A stretch of 51,331 bases of DNA, taken from positions 1 through 51,331 of the forward strand of contig NZ_JAIVFQ010000055.1 in NCBI RefSeq assembly GCF_020829495.1, read 5' to 3'. Positions 42,613 to 50,829 of this stretch are shown piece after piece (position 1 is the stretch's first letter; the number at the start of each line of letters is the position of its first letter). The stretch comes from Nostoc favosum CHAB5714. GTDB lineage: Bacteria > Cyanobacteriota > Cyanobacteriia > Cyanobacteriales > Nostocaceae. The notes beneath the pieces were generated by a model. The model saw nothing but the letters and a program-made list of their open reading frames with translations, had not been told where the DNA came from and made no database searches. Both the position numbers and the translations under genes were made by a program.

Positions 42613-42860
42613 CATGATTGCAAGAATTTAGCTTTGTCACGCCAGCGTAACGAACTGCAAATCTTTGGTAGATGAAGTTTTTCCGACTTGTGTCTACACC
42701 GTAGCCAAAGCATCCGGAAGGGGAGTAAGGGGTGGGGTTCTTATTTTTGATTTATGCAAGAGGTCTATTAACCCTTGAATAACCCAATCTTTACTTGTTG
42801 GATAAGAGAATGTGCTAAACACTTATTTTGTAATACTTCTTAAGCTTGCCATTATTTATC

Positions 42861-44462
42861 ATGGAATCTAATCGCCCATTGCAACTAAACCGTCGCCAGT
42901 TTTTGCTGCGTTCAACTATCACCGCAGGTGGAATTATTGCCACAAATCTTGTATCGAAATCACAAGTTTTTGCCCAAGCGCCTGCAATTATCACCTCTGA
43001 CAAAATGCGTCCTGCTATACCTTATGGTGTAGCTAGCGGAGATATTTCCAAAGATAGCATTGTGATTTGGAGTCGCAGCGATCGCCCCGCCAAAATGATC
43101 GTAGAATACTCTACCAGCGAATCTTTTAGAAATGTGCAGCGAGTTGTGGGGCCTAACGCTTTACAAAATAGCGACTTTACAGCACGACTTTATCTGAAGA
43201 ACTTGCCACCAGACCAACAATTATTTTATCGGGTAATCTTCCAAGATTTAGATTATAAAAGCACTTACAGCGCTCCTGTCAAAGGCACTTTCCGCACTCC
43301 CCCCAAATCTGGGCGAGATGTATTCTTTGTGTGGGGTGGTGACACCGCCGGTCAGGGATGGGGGATTAATCCTGATTTCGGTGGGATGAAAATTTACGAA
43401 ACTATGCGCCAACTTCATCCCGACTTTTTTATTCATTCTGGCGATAATATTTACGCCGATGGCCCCATTCAATCAGAAGTCACTTTAGACGATGGCACTA
43501 TTTGGAAAAACATTACTACACCAGAAAAATCCAAAGTAGCAGAAACTCTCACAGAATATCGTGGCAACTATATTTATAATTTGCTGGATGACAACATCAA
43601 GCGTTTCAACGCTGAAGTTCCCATATTGGCACAGTGGGACGACCACGAAACCACAAATAACTGGTATCCTGGAGAATTTCTCCTGAACGATGAGCGCTAC
43701 ACAGTTAAGGATGTTAACTTGTTAGCAAAAAGGGCAAGGCAAGCGTTTTTAGAATATCTGCCTATTGGGTATGAAACAAATGCTCTAGATAAAGCGAAAA
43801 TTTATCGCTCTTTTAAGCATGGCTCATTATTAGACATTTTCATGCTGGATGAACGCACTTACCGGGGGCCAAACACGCCTAATCGTCAGCCAGTACCAAG
43901 TAAAGAAACAGAAATGCTGGGCAGAACACAAATACAATGGCTAAAAAGGCAATTGTTATCATCAAAAGCAACATGGAAAGTGATTGCTAGTGATATGCCT
44001 CTGGGACTGATAATTCGAGACGGTAGCACGGACTTTGAAGCTTGGGCTAATGGAGATGGCCCAGCTTTAGGAAGAGAATTAGAAATTGCTGATTTACTAC
44101 GATTTATCAAAAATAAAAATATCCAGAATGTTGTTTGGTTAACTGCTGATGTACATTATGCAGCAGCCCACTATTACGACCCCGCTAAAGCACAGTTTAC
44201 CGACTTTAAGCCTTTTTGGGAGTTCGTTGCTGGGCCTCTTAACTCTGGCACATTTGGCCCCAATCAATTGGAAAATACCTTTGGCCCACAATTGGTATTT
44301 CAAAGTCTTCCTCCAGGTACGAAAGCAAATCGACCCCCAAGTGAAGGTTTGCAATTCTTTGGAGGAGTTAAAATTGATGGAAATACAAAAGTGATGACGG
44401 TAACACTGCGTAACTTGGTAGGAAAAATCGTTTACAGTGTAGATTTACCGCCGGAAAAATAA
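42861..44462 (+). CDS. PhoD-like alkaline phosphatase / phosphodiesterase, Tat-exported
   Basis: The 533-residue product (ATG 42861; an in-frame TTG at 42846 is less likely) begins with a twin-arginine signal, NRRQFLLRSTITAGGIIATN, ending at VFAQAPA, so it is exported folded by Tat. An N-terminal beta domain (PAIPYGVASGDISKDSIVIW) and the PhoD metallophosphatase core follow. The core has WGGDTAGQGWG, HSGDNIYADGP, WDDHETTNNW and VVWLTADVHYAAAHYY, supplying the Fe/Ca ligands. PhoD enzymes release phosphate from mono- and diesters during phosphate starvation. I did not find a convincing PHO box. It is downstream of the nested mobile elements but has its own start region. Complete. Confidence 0.92.
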   Translation: MESNRPLQLNRRQFLLRSTITAGGIIATNLVSKSQVFAQAPAIITSDKMRPAIPYGVASGDISKDSIVIWSRSDRPAKMIVEYSTSESFRNVQRVVGPNALQNSDFTARLYLKNLPPDQQLFYRVIFQDLDYKSTYSAPVKGTFRTPPKSGRDVFFVWGGDTAGQGWGINPDFGGMKIYETMRQLHPDFFIHSGDNIYADGPIQSEVTLDDGTIWKNITTPEKSKVAETLTEYRGNYIYNLLDDNIKRFNAEVPILAQWDDHETTNNWYPGEFLLNDERYTVKDVNLLAKRARQAFLEYLPIGYETNALDKAKIYRSFKHGSLLDIFMLDERTYRGPNTPNRQPVPSKETEMLGRTQIQWLKRQLLSSKATWKVIASDMPLGLIIRDGSTDFEAWANGDGPALGRELEIADLLRFIKNKNIQNVVWLTADVHYAAAHYYDPAKAQFTDFKPFWEFVAGPLNSGTFGPNQLENTFGPQLVFQSLPPGTKANRPPSEGLQFFGGVKIDGNTKVMTVTLRNLVGKIVYSVDLPPEK

Positions 44463-44574
44463 ACATCAAAAACTTAGCGAAATATAGCCAGTTAGATAGA
44501 GTAATTACGCAATTTTTTACTTTTTCTGCTGGCTTTGTTGTTTTTGGTGAGATGTTGAATGATGAAAAACTTGT

Positions 44575-44605
44575 GCGATGCCTGCGGCGGGCTTTGCCTA
44601 CGCCA
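44575..44605. repeat. Palindromic interspersed repeat
   Basis: GCGATGCCTGCGGCGGGCTT followed by TGCCTACGCCAC. The reverse complement of the same unit is at 47038-47069; relatives occur at 18312 and 50045. Confidence 0.75.
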
Positions 44606-44650
44606 CTGTTAGGAGCTAAATTTAGATAGATACTGGATTGTTTAATTATT

Positions 44651-44896
44651 ATGCTGGCAAGCTACATTGACCAAGCGATGGAACTAGCGGTTTATGAGAT
44701 CATTGAAGATGAGCAAACTTATTGGGGTGAAATTCCAAGCTTACAAGGAGTCTGGGCAAATCATCAAACTCTAGAAGGATGTAGGCGGGAATTAAGAGAG
44801 GCTTTAAGTGATTGGCTAGCGCTACGGTTACATTTGGGGTTAACGATTCCGGTAATCGCTGGTATCAACCTCAATGAACTGACCAAACCTGTATAA
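44651..44896 (+). CDS. hicB: HicB-family antitoxin
   Basis: The 81-residue protein matches the HicB partial-RNase-H fold. AVYEIIEDEQTYWGEIPSLQ gives the first strands and the characteristic 'GEIPSLQGVWA' turn, then QTLEGCRRELREALSDWLAL is the helix. HicB binds and blocks the HicA mRNA interferase and usually represses the operon. The expected C-terminal DNA-binding domain is short or absent. The stop is two bases before the hicA start, so the two are translationally coupled. Since hicA carries a nonsense codon, the antitoxin may no longer have an active target here. Confidence 0.83.
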   Translation: MLASYIDQAMELAVYEIIEDEQTYWGEIPSLQGVWANHQTLEGCRRELREALSDWLALRLHLGLTIPVIAGINLNELTKPV

Positions 44897-44898
44897 AA

Positions 44899-45117
44899 AT
44901 GTCTAGATTAACCCCTGTTTCTTGGCGGGATTTAGTAAAACGTCTGCAAGAGTTGGGTTTTGAAGGCCCCTATGCCGGAGGAAAGCATCCACAAATGCGG
45001 CGAGGTGATGTTACTGTAATTATTACCAATCCTTATGAGGGTGATATTAGTGTGGGTCTATGATCGCGGCTATTACGACAAGCTGGAGTTTCTCGTGAAA
45101 AATGGTTAGGTGAGTGA
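44899..45117 (+). pseudogene. hicA: HicA mRNA interferase with internal stop codon
   Basis: Translation from ATG 44899 gives MSRLTPVSWRDLVKRLQELG and the HicA core (GGKHPQMRRGDVTVIITNP, with the catalytic histidine), then reaches TGA at 45061-45063 after 54 codons. The same frame continues past the stop with SRLLRQAGVSREKWLGE to a TGA ending at 45117, exactly the usual HicA C-terminus (GLLSRLLRQAG). A single-base change from a Leu codon such as TTA to TGA explains it. The truncated form lacks the last ~17 residues and is probably inactive. A stop read-through or a sequencing error are alternatives. Confidence 0.85.
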
Positions 45118-45211
45118 AACTTTAAAGGTGTATTAAACTCTGCAATTTGCACCCTAAGTTGCTATCAAAAGTATTAGTAAAAATAAAATTTTAGCATTTT
45201 TGGAGTTGGTC

Positions 45212-46501
45212 ATGCTTAAGCAACTCATTCTTGAGAATTGGAAAAGTTTCCGTTATGCGGAGCTTCCACTTGACCCGTTGACTGTTCTTATTGGGACAAA
45301 TGCAAGTGGTAAATCTAATGTTGTTGAGGCTTTGGAATTTTTACAAAGAGTTGCTAGAGGTGAAAAAATTGAAACAGCTTTAGTAGGTGATAAAATTTTT
45401 CCATCTATTCGAGGTGGTGTAGAGTGGGCTGCACTTAAACCAGAAACAGAGTTTATATTAAAAATACTAGTTGCAGGTGAGGATGAGAAAACGGATTATT
45501 TATATGCTATTAGAATACAAACACTACCTGAAGTAAAAGTTAGTGAAGAATATATACAATCCCAGAGAGTTAAAGGAGATTTTTCTACTAGTTACATAGA
45601 AAAATTTCAATTATTTTCGCCACCTACTTTATTAGATAGATCAGATAATAAAAGTAATTTAAAAAGAGCAGAATCTATTATCGATATATCAGGAATGCCG
45701 CCTAAATTACTGGAAGAAATATCTTCTAAATTAAATAATATTAATATCAATGAGTTAGTTACAGAACTAAATAAAAACTATTTACCTTTAAAAAATCGAA
45801 TCAAAGATAGGATTGCTTTGAGTATCAACAGAATTTTACTTATAAATCCTATTCCATCAAAAATGCGAGAGTATTCCTCTCTTTCTGATACTTTAGAAAG
45901 CGACGGTTCAAATATTGCCGGTGTACTAGCAGCATTAGATAGTGAACAAAAATCAGAAGTCGAATCAACTCTATCAGCCTACATTAAGGATTTTCCAGAA
46001 GGTGATATTAAGAGAGTATTTGCAGAGCCAGTTGGGAGACTGAAAACTGATGCAATGCTCTACTGTGAAGAAGAATGGAAACCTGGAGAGATGACACTAA
46101 TAGATGCTAAAACTATGTCAGATGGAACTCTCCGTTTTATAGCAATTATTACAGCATTACTTACTCGACCAGAAGGAAGTCAACTAGTAATTGAAGAAAT
46201 AGATAATGGTCTTCATCCCTCGCGTGCGGAATTACTTGTAAGAATACTGCGGGAAATTGGCAGTAAAAGAAAAATTGATATTTTACTGACTACGCATAAC
46301 CCAGCTTTACTTGATGCTTTAGGCCCAGAGATAGTTCCTTTTGTGGTTGTCGCACACCGCGATCGAGAAACTGGAGAAAGCAAACTTACCCTTTTAGAAG
46401 ATATTGAAAATCTTCCTCTTTTGTTAGCATCGGGAAGTTTAGGCAGACTAGCAACTAAAGGCGCAATTGAAAAGAGCCTTTCTGATAATAAGCAAAGTTA
46501 A
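45212..46501 (+). CDS. AAA_21-type ATPase (OLD/RecF-like)
   Basis: The 429-residue ATPase starts at ATG 45212, with GGAG upstream; a TTG at 45200 is in frame. It opens with a RecF/OLD-style strand (LKQLILENWKSFRYAELPLD), then the Walker A GTNASGKSN (residues 28-36). Walker B is LVIEEIDNGLHPSRAELL, with the acidic pair E328/E329, and the H-loop is LLTTHNPALLD (H362). An alpha-helical insert (~150-250) fits this class. No TOPRIM nuclease domain is attached, unlike true OLD proteins. The gene at 46504 encodes a PIN-like nuclease and starts three bases after this stop, so the two probably form one unit. Similar ATPases drive many two-gene phage-defence systems; the function here is unproven. Confidence 0.88.
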   Translation: MLKQLILENWKSFRYAELPLDPLTVLIGTNASGKSNVVEALEFLQRVARGEKIETALVGDKIFPSIRGGVEWAALKPETEFILKILVAGEDEKTDYLYAIRIQTLPEVKVSEEYIQSQRVKGDFSTSYIEKFQLFSPPTLLDRSDNKSNLKRAESIIDISGMPPKLLEEISSKLNNININELVTELNKNYLPLKNRIKDRIALSINRILLINPIPSKMREYSSLSDTLESDGSNIAGVLAALDSEQKSEVESTLSAYIKDFPEGDIKRVFAEPVGRLKTDAMLYCEEEWKPGEMTLIDAKTMSDGTLRFIAIITALLTRPEGSQLVIEEIDNGLHPSRAELLVRILREIGSKRKIDILLTTHNPALLDALGPEIVPFVVVAHRDRETGESKLTLLEDIENLPLLLASGSLGRLATKGAIEKSLSDNKQS

Positions 46502-46503
46502 AT

Positions 46504-47028
46504 ATGAGAAAGGTTTTGATTATTGACACATCAATACTTGGCGTCTACTTAGGTGTCCCTGGCAAAGAGACTTGTGGTTATGATAATGATAAATGGGATA
46601 GAAAAAGAGTTGAAACCCGTTTTCACGAAGAAGAAAAACAAGGTGCAAAGTTTATACTACCAATAGCAACAATTATAGAAACTGGTAATCACATTGCACA
46701 AGCTAACTCTAAGCGATATGAAATTGCTCAAGCTTTCGGTGATATTTTAGTGAAAGTAGCGGATGGAGTCATACCTTGGGGAGTTTTTGAAACTCAAGTA
46801 GGTGAACTTTGGAATTCAGAGCAATTGAAACAGTTGGCTGCTGAATGGCCTACTCTAGCATCTAGAAAAATTTCTATCGGAGATGCGACAATTAAGACTG
46901 TGGCTGAATATTATGCCAAAACCAGTAACACATTTCAAGTAGAAATTTTTACGGGCGATGGGGGACTCAAGGCTTATGAACCAGCTACCCCAGCACCTAC
47001 ACGTCGTAGCAGTCGAACAAAAAGGTAA
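46504..47028 (+). CDS. PIN-like nuclease partner of the AAA ATPase
   Basis: The 174-residue protein has the layout of a PIN domain. An acid lies after the first strand (D8 in VLIIDTSILGVYLG), E59 in a helix (ATIIETGNHIAQA), D127 at the start of a later helix (SIGDATIKTVAEYY), and D152 after the last strand (EIFTGDGGLKAYEP). These four could coordinate Mg for RNA or DNA cleavage. It is longer than VapC toxins and ends in a basic tail (PTRRSSRTKR) suited to nucleic-acid contact. It begins three bases after the ATPase stop, indicating coupling. No antitoxin lies beside it, so the ATPase may be the regulator. Family name not recognised. Confidence 0.72.
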   Translation: MRKVLIIDTSILGVYLGVPGKETCGYDNDKWDRKRVETRFHEEEKQGAKFILPIATIIETGNHIAQANSKRYEIAQAFGDILVKVADGVIPWGVFETQVGELWNSEQLKQLAAEWPTLASRKISIGDATIKTVAEYYAKTSNTFQVEIFTGDGGLKAYEPATPAPTRRSSRTKR

Positions 47029-47037
47029 AATATCCTT

Positions 47038-47069
47038 GAGCGTAGGCGAAGCCCGCCGCAGGCATCGCC
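47038..47069. repeat. Palindromic interspersed repeat
   Basis: GAGCGTAGGCGAAGCCCGCC followed by GCAGGCATCGCC, the reverse complement of the unit at 44575. It sits in the 107-bp gap before mutS. Confidence 0.75.
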
Positions 47070-47135
47070 ATTCAACTTTCACATCACGTTATCATCAAAT
47101 ATTGTGGAATTTCCGTGCGTAACTCGATAGCATCT

Positions 47136-49796
47136 ATGACCGCCTCTCACTCTGAAACTCCATCTACCAAGCCGGATGCAAGTACTTTTATTTCTGACCA
47201 TCAACAGGTGGATCGGAGTAAGCTAAGTCAAATGTACCTGCACTATGTCGAGACGAAGGATAAATATCCTCACGCGGTATTGCTGTATCGGGTAGGAGAT
47301 TTCTTTGAATGCTATTTCCAAGATGCTGTAAAACTAGCGCAAGAATTGGAATTAGTTCTCACTAGCAAACAAGCTGGCGAACAGGGACGAGTAGCGATGT
47401 CTGGTGTTCCGCACCACGCTTGGGAACGCTACGCGACGCTGCTAGTAGAAAAAGGCTATGCAGTCGTAATTTGCGACCAAGTAGAAGATGCTTCTGAAGC
47501 TGCTGGTAGATTGGTGCGACGCGAGGTAACGCGCATCCTGACTCCTGGCACTTTGCTGGAAGAGGGAATGCTCAAATCAAGTCGCAATAATTACCTAGCA
47601 GCAGTAGTAATTGCCGCAAATCATTGGGGTTTAGCCTATGCAGACATATCCACAGGCGAATTTCTCACAACTCAAGGTAGTGATTTAGAACATCTGACAC
47701 AGGAATTAATGCGCTTGCAACCTTCCGAGGTGCTAGTTCCAACAAATGCGCCCGATTTAGGTAGTTTGCTACGTCCAGGAGAAACTTCGCCCCATCTCCC
47801 CCAGTGTTTACCACCATCATTTTGCTATAGCTTGCGATCGCAAGTTCCCTTTTCCCAAGCTGAAGCTAGACCTAGATTATTGCAGAAATTTAAGGTGCGA
47901 TCGCTCGAAGGACTCGGTTGCGATCATCTTCCCCTCGCCGTTCGTGCAGCTGGCGGTCTTCTGGAATACTTGGAAGATACTCAAAAAGAAAACCCTGTCA
48001 CCCTTCAAAGACTCCGCAGCTACACTGTCACCGACTACCTAATTGTTGACAATCAAACCCGCCGTAACCTGGAAATTACCCAAACTGTCCGGGATGGCAC
48101 TTTTCACGGTTCTCTACTTTGGGCATTAGATAAAACTAGTACAGCGATGGGTGGGCGTGCCTTGCGGCGGTGGTTGTTGCAACCCCTACTCGATATTAAA
48201 GGCATTCGGGCCCGGCAAGATACCATCCAAGAATTGATGGAAAATACGCCCCTGCGTCAAGATTTGCGGCAGTTGTTACGCCAAATTTATGACCTAGAAC
48301 GCTTGACGGGAAGGGCAGGTTCTGGTACAGCTAATGCTAGAGATTTAGTAGCTTTGGCAGATTCTCTCTCACGCTTACCAGAATTATCCAGCTTAGTAAC
48401 CCAAGCGCGTTCTCCATTCCTCAAAGCTTTGCAGAAAGTCCCAACTGTGTTGGAAGAATTAGCACAAAAGTTACATGCACATCTTGTAGAGTCGCCACCC
48501 ATACTAATCAAAGAAGGCGGATTGATTCGCCCTAGTGTAAATCCCCTGTTAGATGAGAGAAAGGCGACTGTAGAAGCAGATCAGCAATGGATTGCCAATT
48601 TAGAAGTTGATGAGAGAGCTAAAACGGGTATTTCCACTCTGAAGGTAGGATTTAACAAAACTTTTGGTTATTATATCAGTATTTCCCGCACCAAAGCTGA
48701 CCAAGTACCCGCTAATTATATCCGCAAGCAAACCCTGACCAATGAGGAACGTTACATCACCCCAGATTTGAAGGAACGGGAAGCCCGGATTCTCACAGCG
48801 CGGGATGATTTAAATCAGTTGGAGTATGAGATTTTTACGGCGTTGCGGGAAGAGGTAGCACAAGAGGCGGAAGTGATTCGCAATTTGTCTCGTGCAGTGG
48901 CGGCGGCGGATGTGTTGTGTGGTTTGGCTGAGTTGGCGGTGCATCAAGGTTACTGTCGTCCAGAAATGTTGTCAGGAAGGGAAATAAACATAGTTGATGG
49001 GCGTCATCCGGTGGTGGAACAGTCTTTACCTGCGGGTTTCTTTGTGCCGAATTCGACTCAATTGGGAGAAGAGTCATTAGTCATTAGTCATTTGTCATTG
49101 GGAGATGACCAAGGACAAATAACAAGTGACATAGACGCGCCAGCGGCTTCCCGCAGGGTAGGACAAATGACAAATGACAATCCCGATTTGATCATCCTCA
49201 CCGGGCCAAATGCGAGTGGCAAAAGTTGTTATTTGCGTCAGGTGGGATTGATTCAGTTAATGGCGCAGATTGGTAGTTTTGTACCAGCTAGGTTTGCCAG
49301 ATTGGGAATATGCGATCGCATTTTCACCCGTGTAGGTGCAGTAGATGATCTTGCAACTGGTCAATCTACCTTCATGGTGGAGATGAATGAAACGGCGAAT
49401 ATTCTCAACCATGCCACATCTAGGTCGCTGGTACTGTTAGATGAAATTGGTCGCGGAACAGCAACATTTGATGGTCTTTCCATAGCTTGGGCGGTGGCGG
49501 AATATATAGCAGTGGATATTCGGGCGCGAACGATTTTTGCTACTCATTATCATGAATTGAACGAACTGGCTAGCATTCTGCCGAATGTGGCTAACTATCA
49601 GGTAACAGTCAAAGAATTACCCGACCAAATTATCTTTTTGCACCAAGTCCAACCGGGAGGCGCTGATAAGTCTTATGGAATTGAGGCGGGAAGATTGGCG
49701 GGTTTACCAGCCGTAGTTATTCAACGAGCAAAACAAGTGATGGGGCAAATTGAGAAGCATAGTAAAATTGCGATGGGGCTGCAAAATCTGGATTGA
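47136..49796 (+). CDS. mutS: DNA mismatch repair ATPase MutS, with an in-frame repeat insertion
   Basis: MutS recognises mismatches and signals MutL. The 886-residue product starts at ATG 47136; a GTG at 47115 is in frame. Mismatch-recognition domain: AVLLYRVGDFFECYFQDA, with the F-x-E motif (FFE). Then the connector, core and clamp (FNKTFGYYISISRTKADQVP), and the ATPase with Walker A GPNASGKS (~690-697), Walker B LVLLDEIGRGTATFDG, and ATHYHEL. Just before Walker A, about residues 645-682 are encoded by repeat DNA (TCATTAGTCATTTGTCATT and a CGCCAGCGGCTTCCCGCAGG palindrome) not expected in MutS. The frame is kept and the catalytic motifs are intact, so activity is plausible. No mutL nearby. 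Confidence 0.93.
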   Translation: MTASHSETPSTKPDASTFISDHQQVDRSKLSQMYLHYVETKDKYPHAVLLYRVGDFFECYFQDAVKLAQELELVLTSKQAGEQGRVAMSGVPHHAWERYATLLVEKGYAVVICDQVEDASEAAGRLVRREVTRILTPGTLLEEGMLKSSRNNYLAAVVIAANHWGLAYADISTGEFLTTQGSDLEHLTQELMRLQPSEVLVPTNAPDLGSLLRPGETSPHLPQCLPPSFCYSLRSQVPFSQAEARPRLLQKFKVRSLEGLGCDHLPLAVRAAGGLLEYLEDTQKENPVTLQRLRSYTVTDYLIVDNQTRRNLEITQTVRDGTFHGSLLWALDKTSTAMGGRALRRWLLQPLLDIKGIRARQDTIQELMENTPLRQDLRQLLRQIYDLERLTGRAGSGTANARDLVALADSLSRLPELSSLVTQARSPFLKALQKVPTVLEELAQKLHAHLVESPPILIKEGGLIRPSVNPLLDERKATVEADQQWIANLEVDERAKTGISTLKVGFNKTFGYYISISRTKADQVPANYIRKQTLTNEERYITPDLKEREARILTARDDLNQLEYEIFTALREEVAQEAEVIRNLSRAVAAADVLCGLAELAVHQGYCRPEMLSGREINIVDGRHPVVEQSLPAGFFVPNSTQLGEESLVISHLSLGDDQGQITSDIDAPAASRRVGQMTNDNPDLIILTGPNASGKSCYLRQVGLIQLMAQIGSFVPARFARLGICDRIFTRVGAVDDLATGQSTFMVEMNETANILNHATSRSLVLLDEIGRGTATFDGLSIAWAVAEYIAVDIRARTIFATHYHELNELASILPNVANYQVTVKELPDQIIFLHQVQPGGADKSYGIEAGRLAGLPAVVIQRAKQVMGQIEKHSKIAMGLQNLD
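49069..49182. repeat. Repeat insertion inside mutS
   Basis: GTCATTTGTCATT (49087-49099) and its perfect inverse AATGACAAATGAC (49166-49178) bracket the palindrome GACGCGCCAGCGGCTTCCCG and AGGGTAGG. The TAGTCAT heptamer matches arrays at 7380 and 35881. Inserted in a multiple of three bases. Confidence 0.75.
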
Positions 49797-50044
49797 GATA
49801 CCGCATTTCTTTAACAATGCAGACCGATGCATTGCGTGTTGAGGTAGCGAAAATAGCACCAAAATCGATAACAGTCCATAAATTGTTATCGAAAAAATGG
49901 GTTTAAAACCCCGTCGTTCTACGACGGCTTTTCAAGATCCTTGTATGTATTTTTTAATAATTAAGTGCATCTTCATAGCGAATTAATATAAGGTGATTTT
50001 GGTTAGCAAAGCCCACTTACTTATATTTTTTGGAACCTGTGTTT

Positions 50045-50073
50045 GCGTAGGCGTAGCCCGTCGTAGACATCGC
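50045..50073. repeat. Palindromic interspersed repeat
   Basis: GCGTAGGCGTAGCCCGTCGT followed by AGACATCGC, of the same family as 18312, 44575 and 47038. Confidence 0.7.
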
Positions 50074-50114
50074 TTTTACGAATACCTCCAACCATCTGAT
50101 ACTCGTAGCTATCT

Positions 50115-50422
50115 TCAAGGCAGAAGCTGCTACAGACTGCGCGAAACACCGAAACGTGAAGGCAGAAGTTACTACAGGAAAGACGGAAGCTGCTACAGAC
50201 TGCGCGAAACACCGAAACGTGAAGGCAGAAGTTACTACAGTCAAGGCGGAAGCTGCTACAGACTGCGCGAAACACCGAAACGTGAAGGCAGAAGTTACTA
50301 CAGTCAAGGCGGAAGCTGCTACAGACTGCGCGAAACACCGAAACGTGAAGGCAGAAGTTACTACAGTCAAGACGGAAGCTGCTACAGACTGCGCGAAACA
50401 CCGAAACGTGAAAGCAAAAGTT
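50115..50422. repeat. 63-bp tandem array built from three 21-bp parts
   Basis: Four full 63-bp units start at 50158, 50221, 50284 and 50347, with partial units on both sides. Each unit divides into three 21-bp parts. The first two (GAAGGCAGAAGTTACTACAG and CAAGGCGGAAGCTGCTACAG) are relatives; the third (CTGCGCGAAACACCGAAACG) is distinct. Open frames on both strands result from the period. No start with a Shine-Dalgarno was seen for any of them. Confidence 0.92.
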
Positions 50423-50829
50423 AATTTTTAACCTAATCGCGTAATTCCCCTTCCTCAGCCGTTCGCGCAGCGTGTCGTAGACAAGGCAAAGAGGGGATGT
50501 AAGCGAGTCAAAAACGAAACGCTCTGTTACTAAATTTTACCGCTTCTTATACAAGTAAACAGTTAGTTGAGTTTTTGCGGAGCCGGAGACGCTCCGCCTC
50601 CGGACAACATCAATTATTTGGCTCATTATCTCCAAAGGTGCGCCACCTGCTGAAATAACACAATAGGCATCAGTCAAGAAGCTAGGATCTTCGCTTGGAC
50701 AATAAAAAGGAGTAGGATATCTGTCAACTAGTTGAAATCTTGTCAACCTTTATGCTTAAAATTGCACAAGAGGTTTATTTAGCATCTACTAAAAGCTAAA
50801 GTCAACCCTTTGCAGGACTCCCATAAGCA

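Larger units (their letters stand above)
42141..42708. mobile_element. Inserted segment with CTACGGTGTA ends carrying the 21-bp array
   Basis: Near its left end is CTACGGTGTACACACAAGT (42140-42158). The inverted counterpart ACTTGTGTCTACACCGTAG is at 42686-42704: 18 of 19 bases pair. AGCATCC on both sides (42134-42140, 42709-42715) looks like a 7-bp target duplication, although the right inverted repeat stops four bases short of it. No transposase frame. Confidence 0.65.
42086..42766. mobile_element. AGACCTCTTG-family MITE, copy 2, split by a nested insertion
   Basis: Left arm 42086-42140 (AGACCTCTTGTAAAAG ... CCCCTCCCCTTAGCATCC) and right arm 42709-42766 (AGCATCCGGAAGGGGAG ... ATGCAAGAGGTCT) together form one element like that at 39038. 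ATT flanks both ends. The arms join at a duplicated AGCATCC, and the joined sequence forms the expected central hairpin, so the intervening 568 bp arrived later. Confidence 0.82.
49797..50829. other. Repeat-rich intergenic region after mutS
   Basis: Contains AAAACCCCGTCGTTCTACGA and CGGCTTTT (49899-49931, a possible hairpin), a palindromic repeat at 50045-50073, the 63-bp array at 50115-50422, and a CGGAGCCGGAGACGCTCCGC palindrome near 50580. The palindrome lies inside a 69-codon minus-strand frame (50537-50746). That frame could be a decayed gene, but it matches no family I know. Confidence 0.6.

Noticed and set aside
49993..50431. Repetitive frames over the 63-bp array
   Set aside because: Several frames on both strands are open for the same reason; the longest begins in a genomic palindromic repeat.
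50537..50746. 69-codon minus-strand frame (QLVDRYPTPFYCPSEDPSFL)
   Set aside because: The N-terminal part looks protein-like, but the rest is a GC-rich palindrome and no family is recognised; possibly a gene remnant, not strong enough to list as a gene.
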